From assembly GCA_002722955.1 (NCBI GenBank), contig PBMZ01000055.1, positions 1 through 58,525 on the forward strand: 58,525 nucleotides of DNA. The letters run 5' to 3'. The DNA is from Planctomycetaceae bacterium (GTDB lineage: Bacteria; Planctomycetota; Planctomycetia; Planctomycetales; Planctomycetaceae). Made by a program: the position numbers and the translations under genes. Under the pieces are notes generated by a model. It did not search any database and was not told where the DNA came from. It worked only from the letters and a program-made list of their open reading frames with translations. Shown in pieces: positions 26,665-35,032 of this stretch. The first letter of the stretch is position 1, and every line of letters starts with the position of its first letter.

Positions 26665-27426
26665 ATGATTCTTGATCTCTTTCGATTAGATGGTCGAGTG
26701 GCTTTGGTAACCGGTGGTCGCCGCGGACTTGGACAGTCGATGGCGCTGGGATTGGCTCAAGCGGGTGCCGATATCGCGTGCGTTTCGGCAACCGGCGATG
26801 CTGACGAGACTCGCAGCATTGTCGAACAAGCAGGCCACCGCTTTCTGGATCTCAAAGCGGACTTCGGCGATCCCTCACAGCGGGTCGGCTTAGTGGATCG
26901 TGTGGTTGAGGAGTTCGGACGCATCGACATCCTGGTGAACAACGCCGGCGGTGGCACTCGGTTTCCTCCGGAAGAGTACCCCGACGATGAATGGCGCTAC
27001 TTGCTCGAGGTTCATTTGAACTCATCGTTTGATCTGTCTCAACAAGCGGCCCCGCATATGCTCAAACGCGGCCGTGGCAAGATCATCAACATCGGTTCCG
27101 TGATGAGCTTCGAAGGCGGCTTGAATATCTCGGCCTATGCAGCGGCAAAGCATGGCTTGGCCGGGCTGACAAAGTCCTTGGCGGTCTCGTGGAGCAACCA
27201 AGGCATCAACGTCAACTGCATCGCGCCCGGTTACTTCGAGACCAACATGGCCAAATCACTCAAGAACGATCCCGTCCGCGCCCCACAGATCTTGGATCGC
27301 ATCCCCTGCGGCCGCTGGGGAGAACCCGACGAGCTAGCTGGCCTCACGGTATTCCTGGCATCCGACGCCAGCAACTACATGCACGGCAGCATCGTCGCCA
27401 TCGACGGCGGTTGGTTGGCACGATAA
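26665..27426 (+). CDS. SDR-family NAD(P)-dependent oxidoreductase
   Basis: A 253-aa classical short-chain dehydrogenase. The cofactor motif TGGRRGLG is at residues 16-23, NNAG at 92-95, and the catalytic Ser145, Tyr158 and Lys162 (in YAAAK) are all present. The C-terminal CIAPGYFETNM and IDGGWLAR are typical of gluconate 5-dehydrogenase/2-deoxy-D-gluconate 3-dehydrogenase (KduD-like) enzymes, so a sugar-acid substrate is plausible. It is cytoplasmic, 19 bp before the next gene. Confidence 0.92.
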   Translation: MILDLFRLDGRVALVTGGRRGLGQSMALGLAQAGADIACVSATGDADETRSIVEQAGHRFLDLKADFGDPSQRVGLVDRVVEEFGRIDILVNNAGGGTRFPPEEYPDDEWRYLLEVHLNSSFDLSQQAAPHMLKRGRGKIINIGSVMSFEGGLNISAYAAAKHGLAGLTKSLAVSWSNQGINVNCIAPGYFETNMAKSLKNDPVRAPQILDRIPCGRWGEPDELAGLTVFLASDASNYMHGSIVAIDGGWLAR

Positions 27427-27445
27427 TCAGAAACCGAAACACTTC

Positions 27446-28924
27446 ATGTTCGCCTTGATCCGGCAATCTTTGGTCATAGCAGTCTTGATTGTCGTTTCGC
27501 TTGGATCGGCATTTGCAGAGGACGTGCCGTCGATCGAGCAGATTGTCCAAGAAGGTCAGGCAGTTCACGAGAGACTCAGGGACGACAGCGGAGAGGACAA
27601 CCAATTCTGGTTCGGGTGTCTCGCCAGAGCCCAAGTGGCGCAGGGCAAGAAGGAGAATGCACTGCAATGGGCGATGAAGATTCCGAGCGGTTACAGAGAC
27701 ATTGTTCTACTCATTTGCGCTGACATCTTTGTGGATCCAACGAAGAGTCCGTTAGTATTAGCGCCTAACGTTTTCACTGATCATCTCGGTTATGAAACCT
27801 ATCAATTCGAGACCGCCAAATCTCTCCTGAAAACGGGAAGTATTGATGGCGCGCATCAACTCTTGCCCGACGAAGATGACTCTTTACGATCGAGAGTCCA
27901 CTATCTCGACTACTACGTCAGCGGAGCGACAATTCTGGCTGACAGAGGAGATTCCGAGCAGGCGGAACGTTTCCTTCAAAAGGCATGGGCAATCCTTCCG
28001 CTGCGAATCAATGGAAAGGTTCTTGGTCGTCCGAAACAAATTATACAATTTGTTTCCACAGCACTTTCCGTTGGTCAACGCAAATGGGCGCTCGCTGCAC
28101 GGGACCTGTTGCATCGTCGGTTGACTGTTCAACTTGATCAATTGAAACGATCATCACTGACTCCGAGATTGGCTTCCACTAGTTTTTCGGCGCGCTACTT
28201 AGTCGGGCTCGCGAAGATCAATTCTCTTCTCGGCGAACAGTCTCGATCGTTGCACGACTTCCAACGTGCATTCTCAGCGGTCCGAATTGTTCTGAAATCG
28301 CATGGCACGATCGAAGATCGTCCTAACGAACGCGCAGTTAGAGAGTCAGCAGACGTCATTTTGGAGATCGCTGCCACTCAGCATCAATGTGGCTTTCGTG
28401 ATGAAAGCCGAGCGAACTTTGTTCTGGTTGCTGCTCACGCTCGCTACCTCGCGGACATCAGTCGTGAGTCGCTGCTCAAGTTATTAGTCTTGCAATTGGC
28501 AAGAGCCGGCGAGTTTGAAATGGTCGCCAGCCAATTCAGCCGAATGGAGAACTATTGGAAAGCGTTGACGCTGCTTGAGCTAAGTGACATCTACGATGAG
28601 AAGGGATTTCAAAGCGGCTCAGAACTCGCGCACAAATCTGCGATCCAATTGATTTCGAAGGAAAGAAGCACGGAGACAAAGATCTCATTGTTGATGGATT
28701 TGGCCGATCGCAGCACTGATCGGCAAGAGGCCAAGCAATTGCTCGATGAGGCGATCTGCTGGTCAATCGCCGATCCGCAAAACGGCATGCGGCAAGCAAT
28801 CGCACGTTGTCAAATCCGAGTTGGCCTTTTGCAAGATGCTTACGAATCGATTGGTAAATTGCCCGATGATGAGAAGCTACTAATCTACGGCGAGCTAGTG
28901 GTAAAACTAGCGAAACAGCAGTAA
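27446..28924 (+). CDS. Secreted helical-repeat (TPR-like) hypothetical protein
   Basis: A 492-aa protein with a signal peptide (MFALIRQSLVIAVLIVVSLG...AFA). The rest is predicted almost fully helical with repeating hairpins in TPR/Sel1 style (GDSEQAERFLQKAWAILPL, LARAGEFEMVASQFSRMENY, AKQLLDEAICWSI). No catalytic motif is visible. It may be a periplasmic scaffold. Its stop is only 3 bp from the convergent glycerol dehydrogenase stop. It follows the SDR gene by 19 bp. Confidence 0.8.
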   Translation: MFALIRQSLVIAVLIVVSLGSAFAEDVPSIEQIVQEGQAVHERLRDDSGEDNQFWFGCLARAQVAQGKKENALQWAMKIPSGYRDIVLLICADIFVDPTKSPLVLAPNVFTDHLGYETYQFETAKSLLKTGSIDGAHQLLPDEDDSLRSRVHYLDYYVSGATILADRGDSEQAERFLQKAWAILPLRINGKVLGRPKQIIQFVSTALSVGQRKWALAARDLLHRRLTVQLDQLKRSSLTPRLASTSFSARYLVGLAKINSLLGEQSRSLHDFQRAFSAVRIVLKSHGTIEDRPNERAVRESADVILEIAATQHQCGFRDESRANFVLVAAHARYLADISRESLLKLLVLQLARAGEFEMVASQFSRMENYWKALTLLELSDIYDEKGFQSGSELAHKSAIQLISKERSTETKISLLMDLADRSTDRQEAKQLLDEAICWSIADPQNGMRQAIARCQIRVGLLQDAYESIGKLPDDEKLLIYGELVVKLAKQQ

Positions 28925-28927
28925 CGA

Positions 28928-30019
28928 TCAGGATTCTCGCCGATTGAGCCCAACTTGATCGGCAGTCTTCAAAGCGGCGAACACAGCATCTGGTGTGACG
29001 GGAAATGGTTCGTGATGAATGGTTTCACCCTCGATGCACGCCGCTTGTGTGACGAGTCGCAGGTCGTCATCACTCGCGTCGCCGATGCCAACGTCGCCAA
29101 GTGTTGTCGGTAGACCGATCGATTCGCAGAAGTCGTAAACGTCATCAATCAATTCGCTGGGTCGGTCGCAAAGGAATAAACCAGCAAGCACACCGATGGC
29201 GACTTTCTCGCCGTGATAGAAATCGTGTGTTCCGTGAAGTTGCGTTAAGCCGTTGTGGATCGAGTGAGCAGAGGCCAAGCCGCCACTCTCGAAACCCAGA
29301 CCGCTCAATAACGTGTTGGCTTCGACCACATGCTCCAACGCCGGAGTCACCACTTTGCGTTCGCATGACGTCTTGGCGGCGACCCCATACTCCAGAATCG
29401 TGTCGTAACAAAGTCGAGCCAAGCTGAATCCGGCCAAAGTTCCATACCCGGCCGCTTGATTGCTGCTAAACGATTGTCGGCAAGAATCTGCCTCGAACCA
29501 AGTCGCCAAGGCGTCGCCCATGCCAGCCACCAGAAACCGCACCGGTGCCTCGGCAATCACCTGCGTGTCGACAATCACCAAATCAGGATTTCTGGGTACG
29601 AACAGGTAACGAGAGAATGCTCCATCCGGCTTGTAGATCACCGAGACCGCGCTAGTGGGCGCGTCAGTCGAGGCGATGGTGGGTGCGATGACGGTCCGAG
29701 CGTTCGCGGCGTGACCGACCGCCTTGGCTGTGTCGATAACCTTGCCCCCGCCCATGCCGACGATTACGTCGCTAGCGGATTCCTTGGCGAGAGCCGTTAG
29801 CCGTTCGATCTCCTCGTCGCTGCACTCGCCCCCGAATTGCTCGACGGTAAAGGGACAATTTCCCCAATGGCATTGATTGGCGGGAATGATAGTTTCAGCC
29901 GCAGTCTTGCCCGCAATGATCAGCGCGTGCTTTCCCATACGGCCTATATTGCGGCCCAACCTTTGGAGAGCGTTTTCTTGCTGAAGATATCGACCTGGAA
30001 AGATTGCCGTTTGTTTCAT
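28928..30019 (-). CDS. gldA: Glycerol dehydrogenase
   Basis: A 363-aa iron-containing-alcohol-dehydrogenase-superfamily enzyme that oxidises glycerol to dihydroxyacetone with NAD+. The cofactor loop GMGGGKVIDTAKAV is near residues 88-101. The three metal ligands of GldA are at Asp169 (GMGDALATW), His252 (SAHSIHNGL) and His269 (FYHGEKVAIG). Spacing and length match characterised GldA. It is cytoplasmic. No dihydroxyacetone kinase gene is in the window. A 15-bp hairpin lies about 30 bp upstream of its start. Confidence 0.93.
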   Translation of the reverse strand: MKQTAIFPGRYLQQENALQRLGRNIGRMGKHALIIAGKTAAETIIPANQCHWGNCPFTVEQFGGECSDEEIERLTALAKESASDVIVGMGGGKVIDTAKAVGHAANARTVIAPTIASTDAPTSAVSVIYKPDGAFSRYLFVPRNPDLVIVDTQVIAEAPVRFLVAGMGDALATWFEADSCRQSFSSNQAAGYGTLAGFSLARLCYDTILEYGVAAKTSCERKVVTPALEHVVEANTLLSGLGFESGGLASAHSIHNGLTQLHGTHDFYHGEKVAIGVLAGLFLCDRPSELIDDVYDFCESIGLPTTLGDVGIGDASDDDLRLVTQAACIEGETIHHEPFPVTPDAVFAALKTADQVGLNRRES

Positions 30020-30050
30020 TGATTCATTCCTAGACCGTTGCGTCGATCAA

Positions 30051-30083
30051 AGATGCCCGGCTTCTCGAAGAAGCCGGGCATCT
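30051..30083. repeat. Perfect 15-bp inverted repeat upstream of gldA
   Basis: AGATGCCCGGCTTCT (30051-30065) and AGAAGCCGGGCATCT (30069-30083) flank a 3-base loop. It lies in the region between the minus-strand gldA start and the plus-strand kinase remnant. It could act on either transcript or be a mobile miniature palindrome. No T-run follows. Confidence 0.7.
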
Positions 30084-30262
30084 AAACCCCGAACGCGTAC
30101 CCTATCAACTATCCGCGAAGAATTCGAAACCCAATAACCAGAAATCGCTCGTGCATTCTGGCCTCTAGATCAATTCCAACACTTACATCCGCCTCGTACC
30201 GGGGTTAGAATCGATCTGCTCTAGTTGATCCATCTCCAAGGCATACAGCCAAGGGCAGCACA

Positions 30263-30945
30263 GTGAGTATTCCTCCGAGTGACCCACTTTCTTCGGAGCC
30301 TTCGGGATTGGCAGGCTCGTCCGAACCAGAATCGCCACCGTCGAAATCAATGGAGGAAAGCGACAGCATGGCGGAAACGACGGCCTTTAAGCCCCAAGCG
30401 GGCTCGGCCGGCCGATTCGTTCGAGGAAGACAGTGCGTCTGGACCCACCCCACCAGCCGCGGCCGAGATTCCCGAGACTTTTGGTCGATACCGAGTCTCT
30501 CGAAAGCTGGGTGAGGGTAGCTTCGGCGCCGTCTACTTGGCTCACGATGAGCAGCTGGATCGGGCCGTCGCCATCAAAGTGGCCAACCGCGGTCGTGACG
30601 AAAAGGCCATCCAGAGTTTCTTGCAAGAGGCTCGGCGGTAGGCCCAGTTAAAGCACGCGGCCATCGTCACCGTTTACGACGTCGGAGTCGAGGACGGGTA
30701 GTGCTATATCGTCGCCGATTATCTGGACGGCATTACTCTGGAGTAATGGTTGAAGAAGTTTTCGCCAGCGTGGACTTAATCTGCCGAGATCGTGGCGACA
30801 CTTGCCGATGCTCTGTCTCACGCACACGCGGCAACCACAATTCACCGGGATGTGAAGCCGGGCTAATGTCATCTTGGTGGGCGATTCGCAGCCGGTGCTT
30901 ATCGATTTTGGATTGACTTTGGCCGAAGGCGATGAAGCCACCGAT
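30263..30945 (+). pseudogene. Serine/threonine protein kinase remnant
   Basis: The kinase signatures are all recognisable but scattered over shifted frames: the glycine loop (YRVSRKLGEGSFGAVYLAHD), the Lys strand (AVAIKVA), IVTVYDVGVEDG, the catalytic loop HRDVKP, and the DFG region (VLIDFGLTLAEGDEA). Defects are a +1 shift near 30390-30410, four in-frame stops (30639 TAG, 30699 TAG, 30744 TAA, 30777 TAA), and a one-base insertion near 30860 in CCGGGCTAAT. The N-terminus is an acidic/proline-rich linker typical of planctomycete kinases. The gene stops after the DFG region, joined to unrelated sequence at about 30935-30945. Non-functional. Confidence 0.85.
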
Positions 30946-31542
30946 GACGAAGAGACGTGGTTGCAGTTCGCCAAGGAAATGGAGCAGCCCGAGTTCTATG
31001 ATTTGGTCAGCAAGTCCAAACCATTGACGCCGATTTCGACGTTCAAGTACCCACAACAAATACGTCGGCACTACGAAAAAATGGTGCGATTTCCCGTCGG
31101 ATTGTTGGTGCTCGGCGATGCGGTGTGCAGCTTCAATCCAGTTTACGGCCAAGGCATGAGTGTCTGCGCCCTACAAGTCGGCGCGCTGCGAGACACGTTG
31201 GCTGAGTGCAATGGTTCGATTGACTCGCAGACATCACGCAGTTTCTTTCGACGTACCGCGCGGCTGATTGATAACCCTTGGTTGCTGGCAACGTCAGCAG
31301 ACTTTCTGTATGACAAGGCTGAAGGACATCGACGCTTCGGCTTGAGCATTCTATTGTGGTACATCACCAAAGTGCTGGCCCTCTCGTCCTGCAACGATAA
31401 GGTCACCAAGTCGTTCCTGGAAGTCATGCACTTCGTCAAGTCGCCTGCTGCCCTTTTCCACTCCGGCGGCTTATTCCCGGTGCTCGGATCGGCGTTGGGC
31501 ATCTATGGCAAGCCATCCCAAGATCGTCCCATCATTAGCTGA
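30874..31542 (+). pseudogene. FAD-dependent monooxygenase C-terminal remnant fused to kinase tail
   Basis: This frame begins with the end of the kinase remnant (to about 30940), then continues as the C-terminal part of a flavin monooxygenase: FRFP-type segment (MVRFPVGLLVLGDAV), then CSFNPVYGQGMSV, which is the GD...P..GxGM flavin-ribityl motif, and a C-terminal helical region to 31542. The N-terminal FAD-binding GxGxxG and the rest of the enzyme are absent. It is a deletion or recombination product rather than a real fused gene. The sulfatase gene follows 71 bp later and appears intact. Confidence 0.8.
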
Positions 31543-31552
31543 CCCGCTGACT

Positions 31553-31572
31553 CCTTCGGCTGGGCGTTAAAC
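31553..31572 (+). repeat. Intergenic CCTTCGGCT...GTTAAAC element, copy 2
   Basis: The 20 bases are identical to 6366-6385 and in the same orientation. The copy lies just after the monooxygenase remnant and 41 bp before the second sulfatase. Dispersed short repeat of unknown role. Confidence 0.6.
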
Positions 31573-31613
31573 GAAGACACATACTCGACGGATTACAAGT
31601 TATAGGAATCGAT

Positions 31614-33092
31614 ATGTTGAAGCATCGCCTTCTCCTGTTGGCCGCGATGGCCGTCATCGTTTGCATTAACAGTCAAGTGACCAATGCAGCGAAGCGTCCG
31701 AACATTTTGTTCATCATCGCCGACGATCAAAGTCCTTTCGACTTCAAGTTCTACAACTCCAATTCCAAGCTGGACGCGCCGAACATCGAGCAACTCGCCA
31801 AGGACGGCATGGTGTTCGACGGCGCTCACCATATGGGGTCTTGGTCCGGTGCCGTCTGCACGCCATCGCGGCATATGGTGATGTCGGGTCGAACTGTGTG
31901 GCACTTGCCCAAGCGAGGACGCGCGAGAAATCCGAACAGCGACAACCCCAAGCTGGTGCCAAAGGACTTGCCAAACCACACGATGGCGGCGGTGTTCAAT
32001 CGGGCTGGTTATGACACGATGCGGACTTGCAAACGGGGCAACAGCTACGAAGCCGCCAATCAGCAATTCACCGTCCGCCATGACGCCACCAAACGCGGAG
32101 GTATGGCAGAGACTGGAAGCGCATGGCATACGGAACGGGTGCTTGAATATCTCGACGAGAGACAAAAGACCAAGGACAGTGATCCGTTTTTGATCTACTA
32201 CGGATTCTCTCACCCACACGATGTGCGTGATGGTACGTCCGAGTTATTAGCCAAGTACGGTGCCGTCAACCATAAGGCCAAGGACTCGTTGCCACCCGCC
32301 AATAACAAGCAACCTCAATTGCCCATCAACTATTTGAAAGCTCACCCATTCCACCACGGCCATCCTAATCTCCGTGATGAAGTGTCCGTCAGCGGCGTTT
32401 GGAAGCGCCGCGATGAGGCCACGATCCGAAACGAAATCGGTCGCCAATTCGCTTGCAGCGAGAACATCGACATCCAAGTCGGCCGCGTACTGAAAAAGCT
32501 CGAAGACATGGGCGAGTTGGACAACACGTACATCTTCTACACGGCCGACCACGGCATGGCCATTGGCCGCCGCGGACTGCAAGGCAAACAAAACCTATAT
32601 GAGCACACTTGGCGAGTCCCACTGATCGTGAAAGGACCCGGTATCAAAGCCGGCTCGCGAGCACTCGGCAACGTCTACTTGTTGGACGTCTTGGCAACGA
32701 TCTGCGACTTGAGCGGAATCAAAGCTCCCAAGACGAACGAAGGAACAAGTTTTCGCCCAGTTCTCGAAGGTAAACAAAACACAATTAGTGAGGTTTTGTA
32801 TGGTTGCTACTCAGGCGGGACCAAGCCTGGAATGCGGTGCGTTAAGAAAGGCGACTGGAAGCTGATCAAATACGATGTACTCGATGGCAAAGTCCGCGAG
32901 ACGCAGTTGTTTAACTTGGCCGATAACCCGCACGAGTTCATTGCCGAACACGCCAAGAAGTCGACGACGCTCACCAATCTCGCCAAGGATGCGGCGCACG
33001 CGCAAAAACTTGCCGAGATGGAAGCCTTGCTCCTTGCCGAAATGAAGCGGCTCAACGATCCGTATCGTTTGTGGAATCAAGAACAGAAGTGA
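31614..33092 (+). CDS. Secreted sulfatase (formylglycine type)
   Basis: A 492-aa exported sulfatase. The signal peptide is MLKHRLLLLAAMAVIVCINS. Metal ligands Asp37 and Asp38 are in FIIADDQS. The maturation motif CTPSR is at residues 82-86, so Cys82 is the formylglycine precursor. A second metal-site segment is TADHGMAIG near residue 308, followed by a Lys-containing KQNLYEHTWRVPLIV. The C-terminal subdomain (KKGDWKLIKYD, NLADNPHE) is typical of S1 sulfatases acting on sulfated glycans. The ribosome-binding site is ATAGGAATCG. Substrate not determinable; no glycoside hydrolase is adjacent. Confidence 0.94.
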   Translation: MLKHRLLLLAAMAVIVCINSQVTNAAKRPNILFIIADDQSPFDFKFYNSNSKLDAPNIEQLAKDGMVFDGAHHMGSWSGAVCTPSRHMVMSGRTVWHLPKRGRARNPNSDNPKLVPKDLPNHTMAAVFNRAGYDTMRTCKRGNSYEAANQQFTVRHDATKRGGMAETGSAWHTERVLEYLDERQKTKDSDPFLIYYGFSHPHDVRDGTSELLAKYGAVNHKAKDSLPPANNKQPQLPINYLKAHPFHHGHPNLRDEVSVSGVWKRRDEATIRNEIGRQFACSENIDIQVGRVLKKLEDMGELDNTYIFYTADHGMAIGRRGLQGKQNLYEHTWRVPLIVKGPGIKAGSRALGNVYLLDVLATICDLSGIKAPKTNEGTSFRPVLEGKQNTISEVLYGCYSGGTKPGMRCVKKGDWKLIKYDVLDGKVRETQLFNLADNPHEFIAEHAKKSTTLTNLAKDAAHAQKLAEMEALLLAEMKRLNDPYRLWNQEQK

Positions 33093-33161
33093 TTGTCGAA
33101 ACCGTCTGATACGGAGATCACTAAGGTTAGACATATATAATCACTATTAATAAAGCGATTT

Positions 33162-33731
33162 TCACTGTTGAGGCTTCGGCACCTTGGCTTGAGGGTTGAA
33201 CTTGATCTCTGTTTGCCAAATCTTCACCGATTGACCAACCGTTGCTGCGTGTTGGCCACTTGGCCTGATAGCGGCGGATGTCAGTGGTGCGGTGTGCTCC
33301 GTGAACAGCAAGTCGAGTTGTTGTGGCCGTAAGCTCCAGACTTTGGCGGTTTTGTCGATGGCGAAACAAAGAATTCCTTGATGAATGCTGTCGCGGAACG
33401 CGAGAATGACCAGCACCCAATACATGACGAAGAAGGCATCACCGAGTAGTGTAAGGCTGAGCCGATAAATCCAAAGTCCCAGGATGGCATCGATCAGTGT
33501 TGTCAAGATGACAAGAATTGGAAAGACGACAATCGGAACGCCCCAAGAGTAAGGGTTCGCGATCAAGGCTTGCCACTTTTCATGGTTGGCATTGCGAGCC
33601 TCGCGCTGGCCATTTTCAGAAGCAGGGATGCGAATCGTTCGACTACAATCGCGGCAACGAAAGTCGCGTCCTGCTTTTTCGTTCTTGAAGCGATAATTCT
33701 TTCCGCACTCGCAGGTGACGTGGATAGACAT
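33162..33731 (-). CDS. Zinc-ribbon membrane protein, hypothetical
   Basis: A 189-aa protein. The N-terminus is a zinc-ribbon-like four-cysteine motif (Cys7, Cys9, Cys26, Cys29 in CECGKNY and FRCRDCS), which is common at the start of planctomycete membrane proteins. Two or three transmembrane helices follow at about residues 65-125. The C-terminal region (DKTAKVWSLRPQQLDLLF, ENGQ) has no known motif. Function unknown. It is convergent with the sulfatase, 70 bp away. Confidence 0.8.
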   Translation of the reverse strand: MSIHVTCECGKNYRFKNEKAGRDFRCRDCSRTIRIPASENGQREARNANHEKWQALIANPYSWGVPIVVFPILVILTTLIDAILGLWIYRLSLTLLGDAFFVMYWVLVILAFRDSIHQGILCFAIDKTAKVWSLRPQQLDLLFTEHTAPLTSAAIRPSGQHAATVGQSVKIWQTEIKFNPQAKVPKPQQ

Positions 33732-35032
33732 ACAAAGTTCCTTGATCGACGCACATTCAAATGTACACAGAACGACGGTGTCCGCAAGGCGTGAATCAAC
33801 GACGCATTTTGGCGTTAGATCATAGAAAATCTCAATTTACGAGCTATTGCCAATTTGCATTAGGGCAAGGGGCCTGAGCCCTTTGCGCGCACCGAAAGCT
33901 GCCGGACAGCCAAGTGCCAATTTACTGTCGGACGACCGCTCAAGGAATTGAAATTGTCAGCGTGGATTCGTTCGCTGGCGCCAAGAAATCGAGGTTCGCT
34001 CCGTTCTTGATCGCAAGCCGTTTTTCGTTGCTTCGTCGCAGAGAAGTCACCGCGTTGCGTACCGCGAACGCAGTGCACGAGTTAACAGAAATCTTGCGAG
34101 AATCTCGGTGGGAATACTGACTTTGCGACTTGTCTGATTGCCGCACTCTCTAAAATGCTCACAAACCTTAAACCCTGCGCAATCGATAATGTTTCGGAAT
34201 TTACGTTGATTGCGCACTCCTTGCGTTTCGTAAGGGCGGCGCGGGGCTCGTGTCAGAACTGGTTAAGGCTGTCTGTCTCGCCTAGCCGAAAAAGATAGCG
34301 CCAAATAGCTATTTTGCGTAGGTTTTCAGTTTCGATCCTTGTTTCCAATTCGATACAATTGCGAGGCTTACGTTGATTTTCCTAATAGTACACCGACTCG
34401 CGTCGAGTGCGGGCAGTGCGTCGAGTTCGCTCGGAAAGAGTAAGCACACTCACATTCCCATCGCGCAGCGGACGGGTTTATCACGCATTCCTCAGGCCAA
34501 ATTGGTGCGGAACCTTTGGAAGCCAGTGATCAATTCGATCCCCCTGTGTGAGCCATTTGGTTGACCTGGTTGTTGAATCTTCCAGAGTCGGAGGTGAACG
34601 AACATTAGAGCTGTGTTCAGTGATTCATTTGGATAGCCGTTTGGATCATGGATCAGTTTGCCATCCTGTCAGCCTAGAGGCCCTGTGATTTGTTGAGGAA
34701 GTGACGTTGCCGCCACACTGCTTCACATCATTGGTCGCTAGAACCATTGTCCGAGTCATTGTGCGCGCTGCGAGTGATGATCTCCCGGATAGCTTCTGGA
34801 TGACGCCAACTCTCCCCCAGACGCCGAGCGTCCCGCGTTCTCTCTTCGATTTTCGGGCAAGATTCCCGTAAACGACACTGTCATTAGATTGTGCGTTGTT
34901 TGCAGACAACTCGAAAGAATTGAACAGAGGCTGTGACACCGAACAAATAGGACGTTCGGTGGCTCAGCTTATCGGTCGTTATGGACCGTTCGATCGAACG
35001 AACAATTACATTCAACAGAGAATTGTGTTGCC
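33732..35032. other. Gene-free region upstream of the giant gene
   Basis: About 1.3 kb without a convincing gene, tRNA or mobile element. Short frames on both strands have no recognisable motif. Contents I can point to: a 12-bp palindrome AAATAGCTATTT (34303-34314), an 11-base direct repeat TTACGTTGATT (34201 and 34368), an inverted repeat ACCGAAC/GTTCGGT (34938-34960) and a 14-bp palindrome (34987-35000). It probably holds the promoter and a long leader of the giant gene, but no promoter boxes could be assigned with confidence. Confidence 0.5.
34938..35000 (+). promoter_or_regulatory. Two inverted repeats just ahead of the giant gene
   Basis: ACCGAAC (34938-34944) pairs with GTTCGGT (34954-34960), and CGTTCGATCGAACG (34987-35000) is a perfect 14-bp palindrome 32 bp upstream of the ATG. 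Both share the GTTCG/CGAAC core, which suggests an operator pair or leader hairpins controlling the giant gene. Candidate only. Confidence 0.4.

Noticed and set aside
30639..30779. Reassigned TAG/TAA codons (alternative code) in the kinase
   Set aside because: Neighbouring genes use TAA and TAG as normal stops and the locus also has frameshifts and a gene fusion, so decay explains it.
33914..34120. 68-codon plus-strand frame in the gene-free region
   Set aside because: No recognisable motif, no convincing ribosome-binding site and a competing frame on the other strand.
34938..35000. Known riboswitch ahead of the giant gene
   Set aside because: Inverted repeats are present, but I could not match any riboswitch family consensus.
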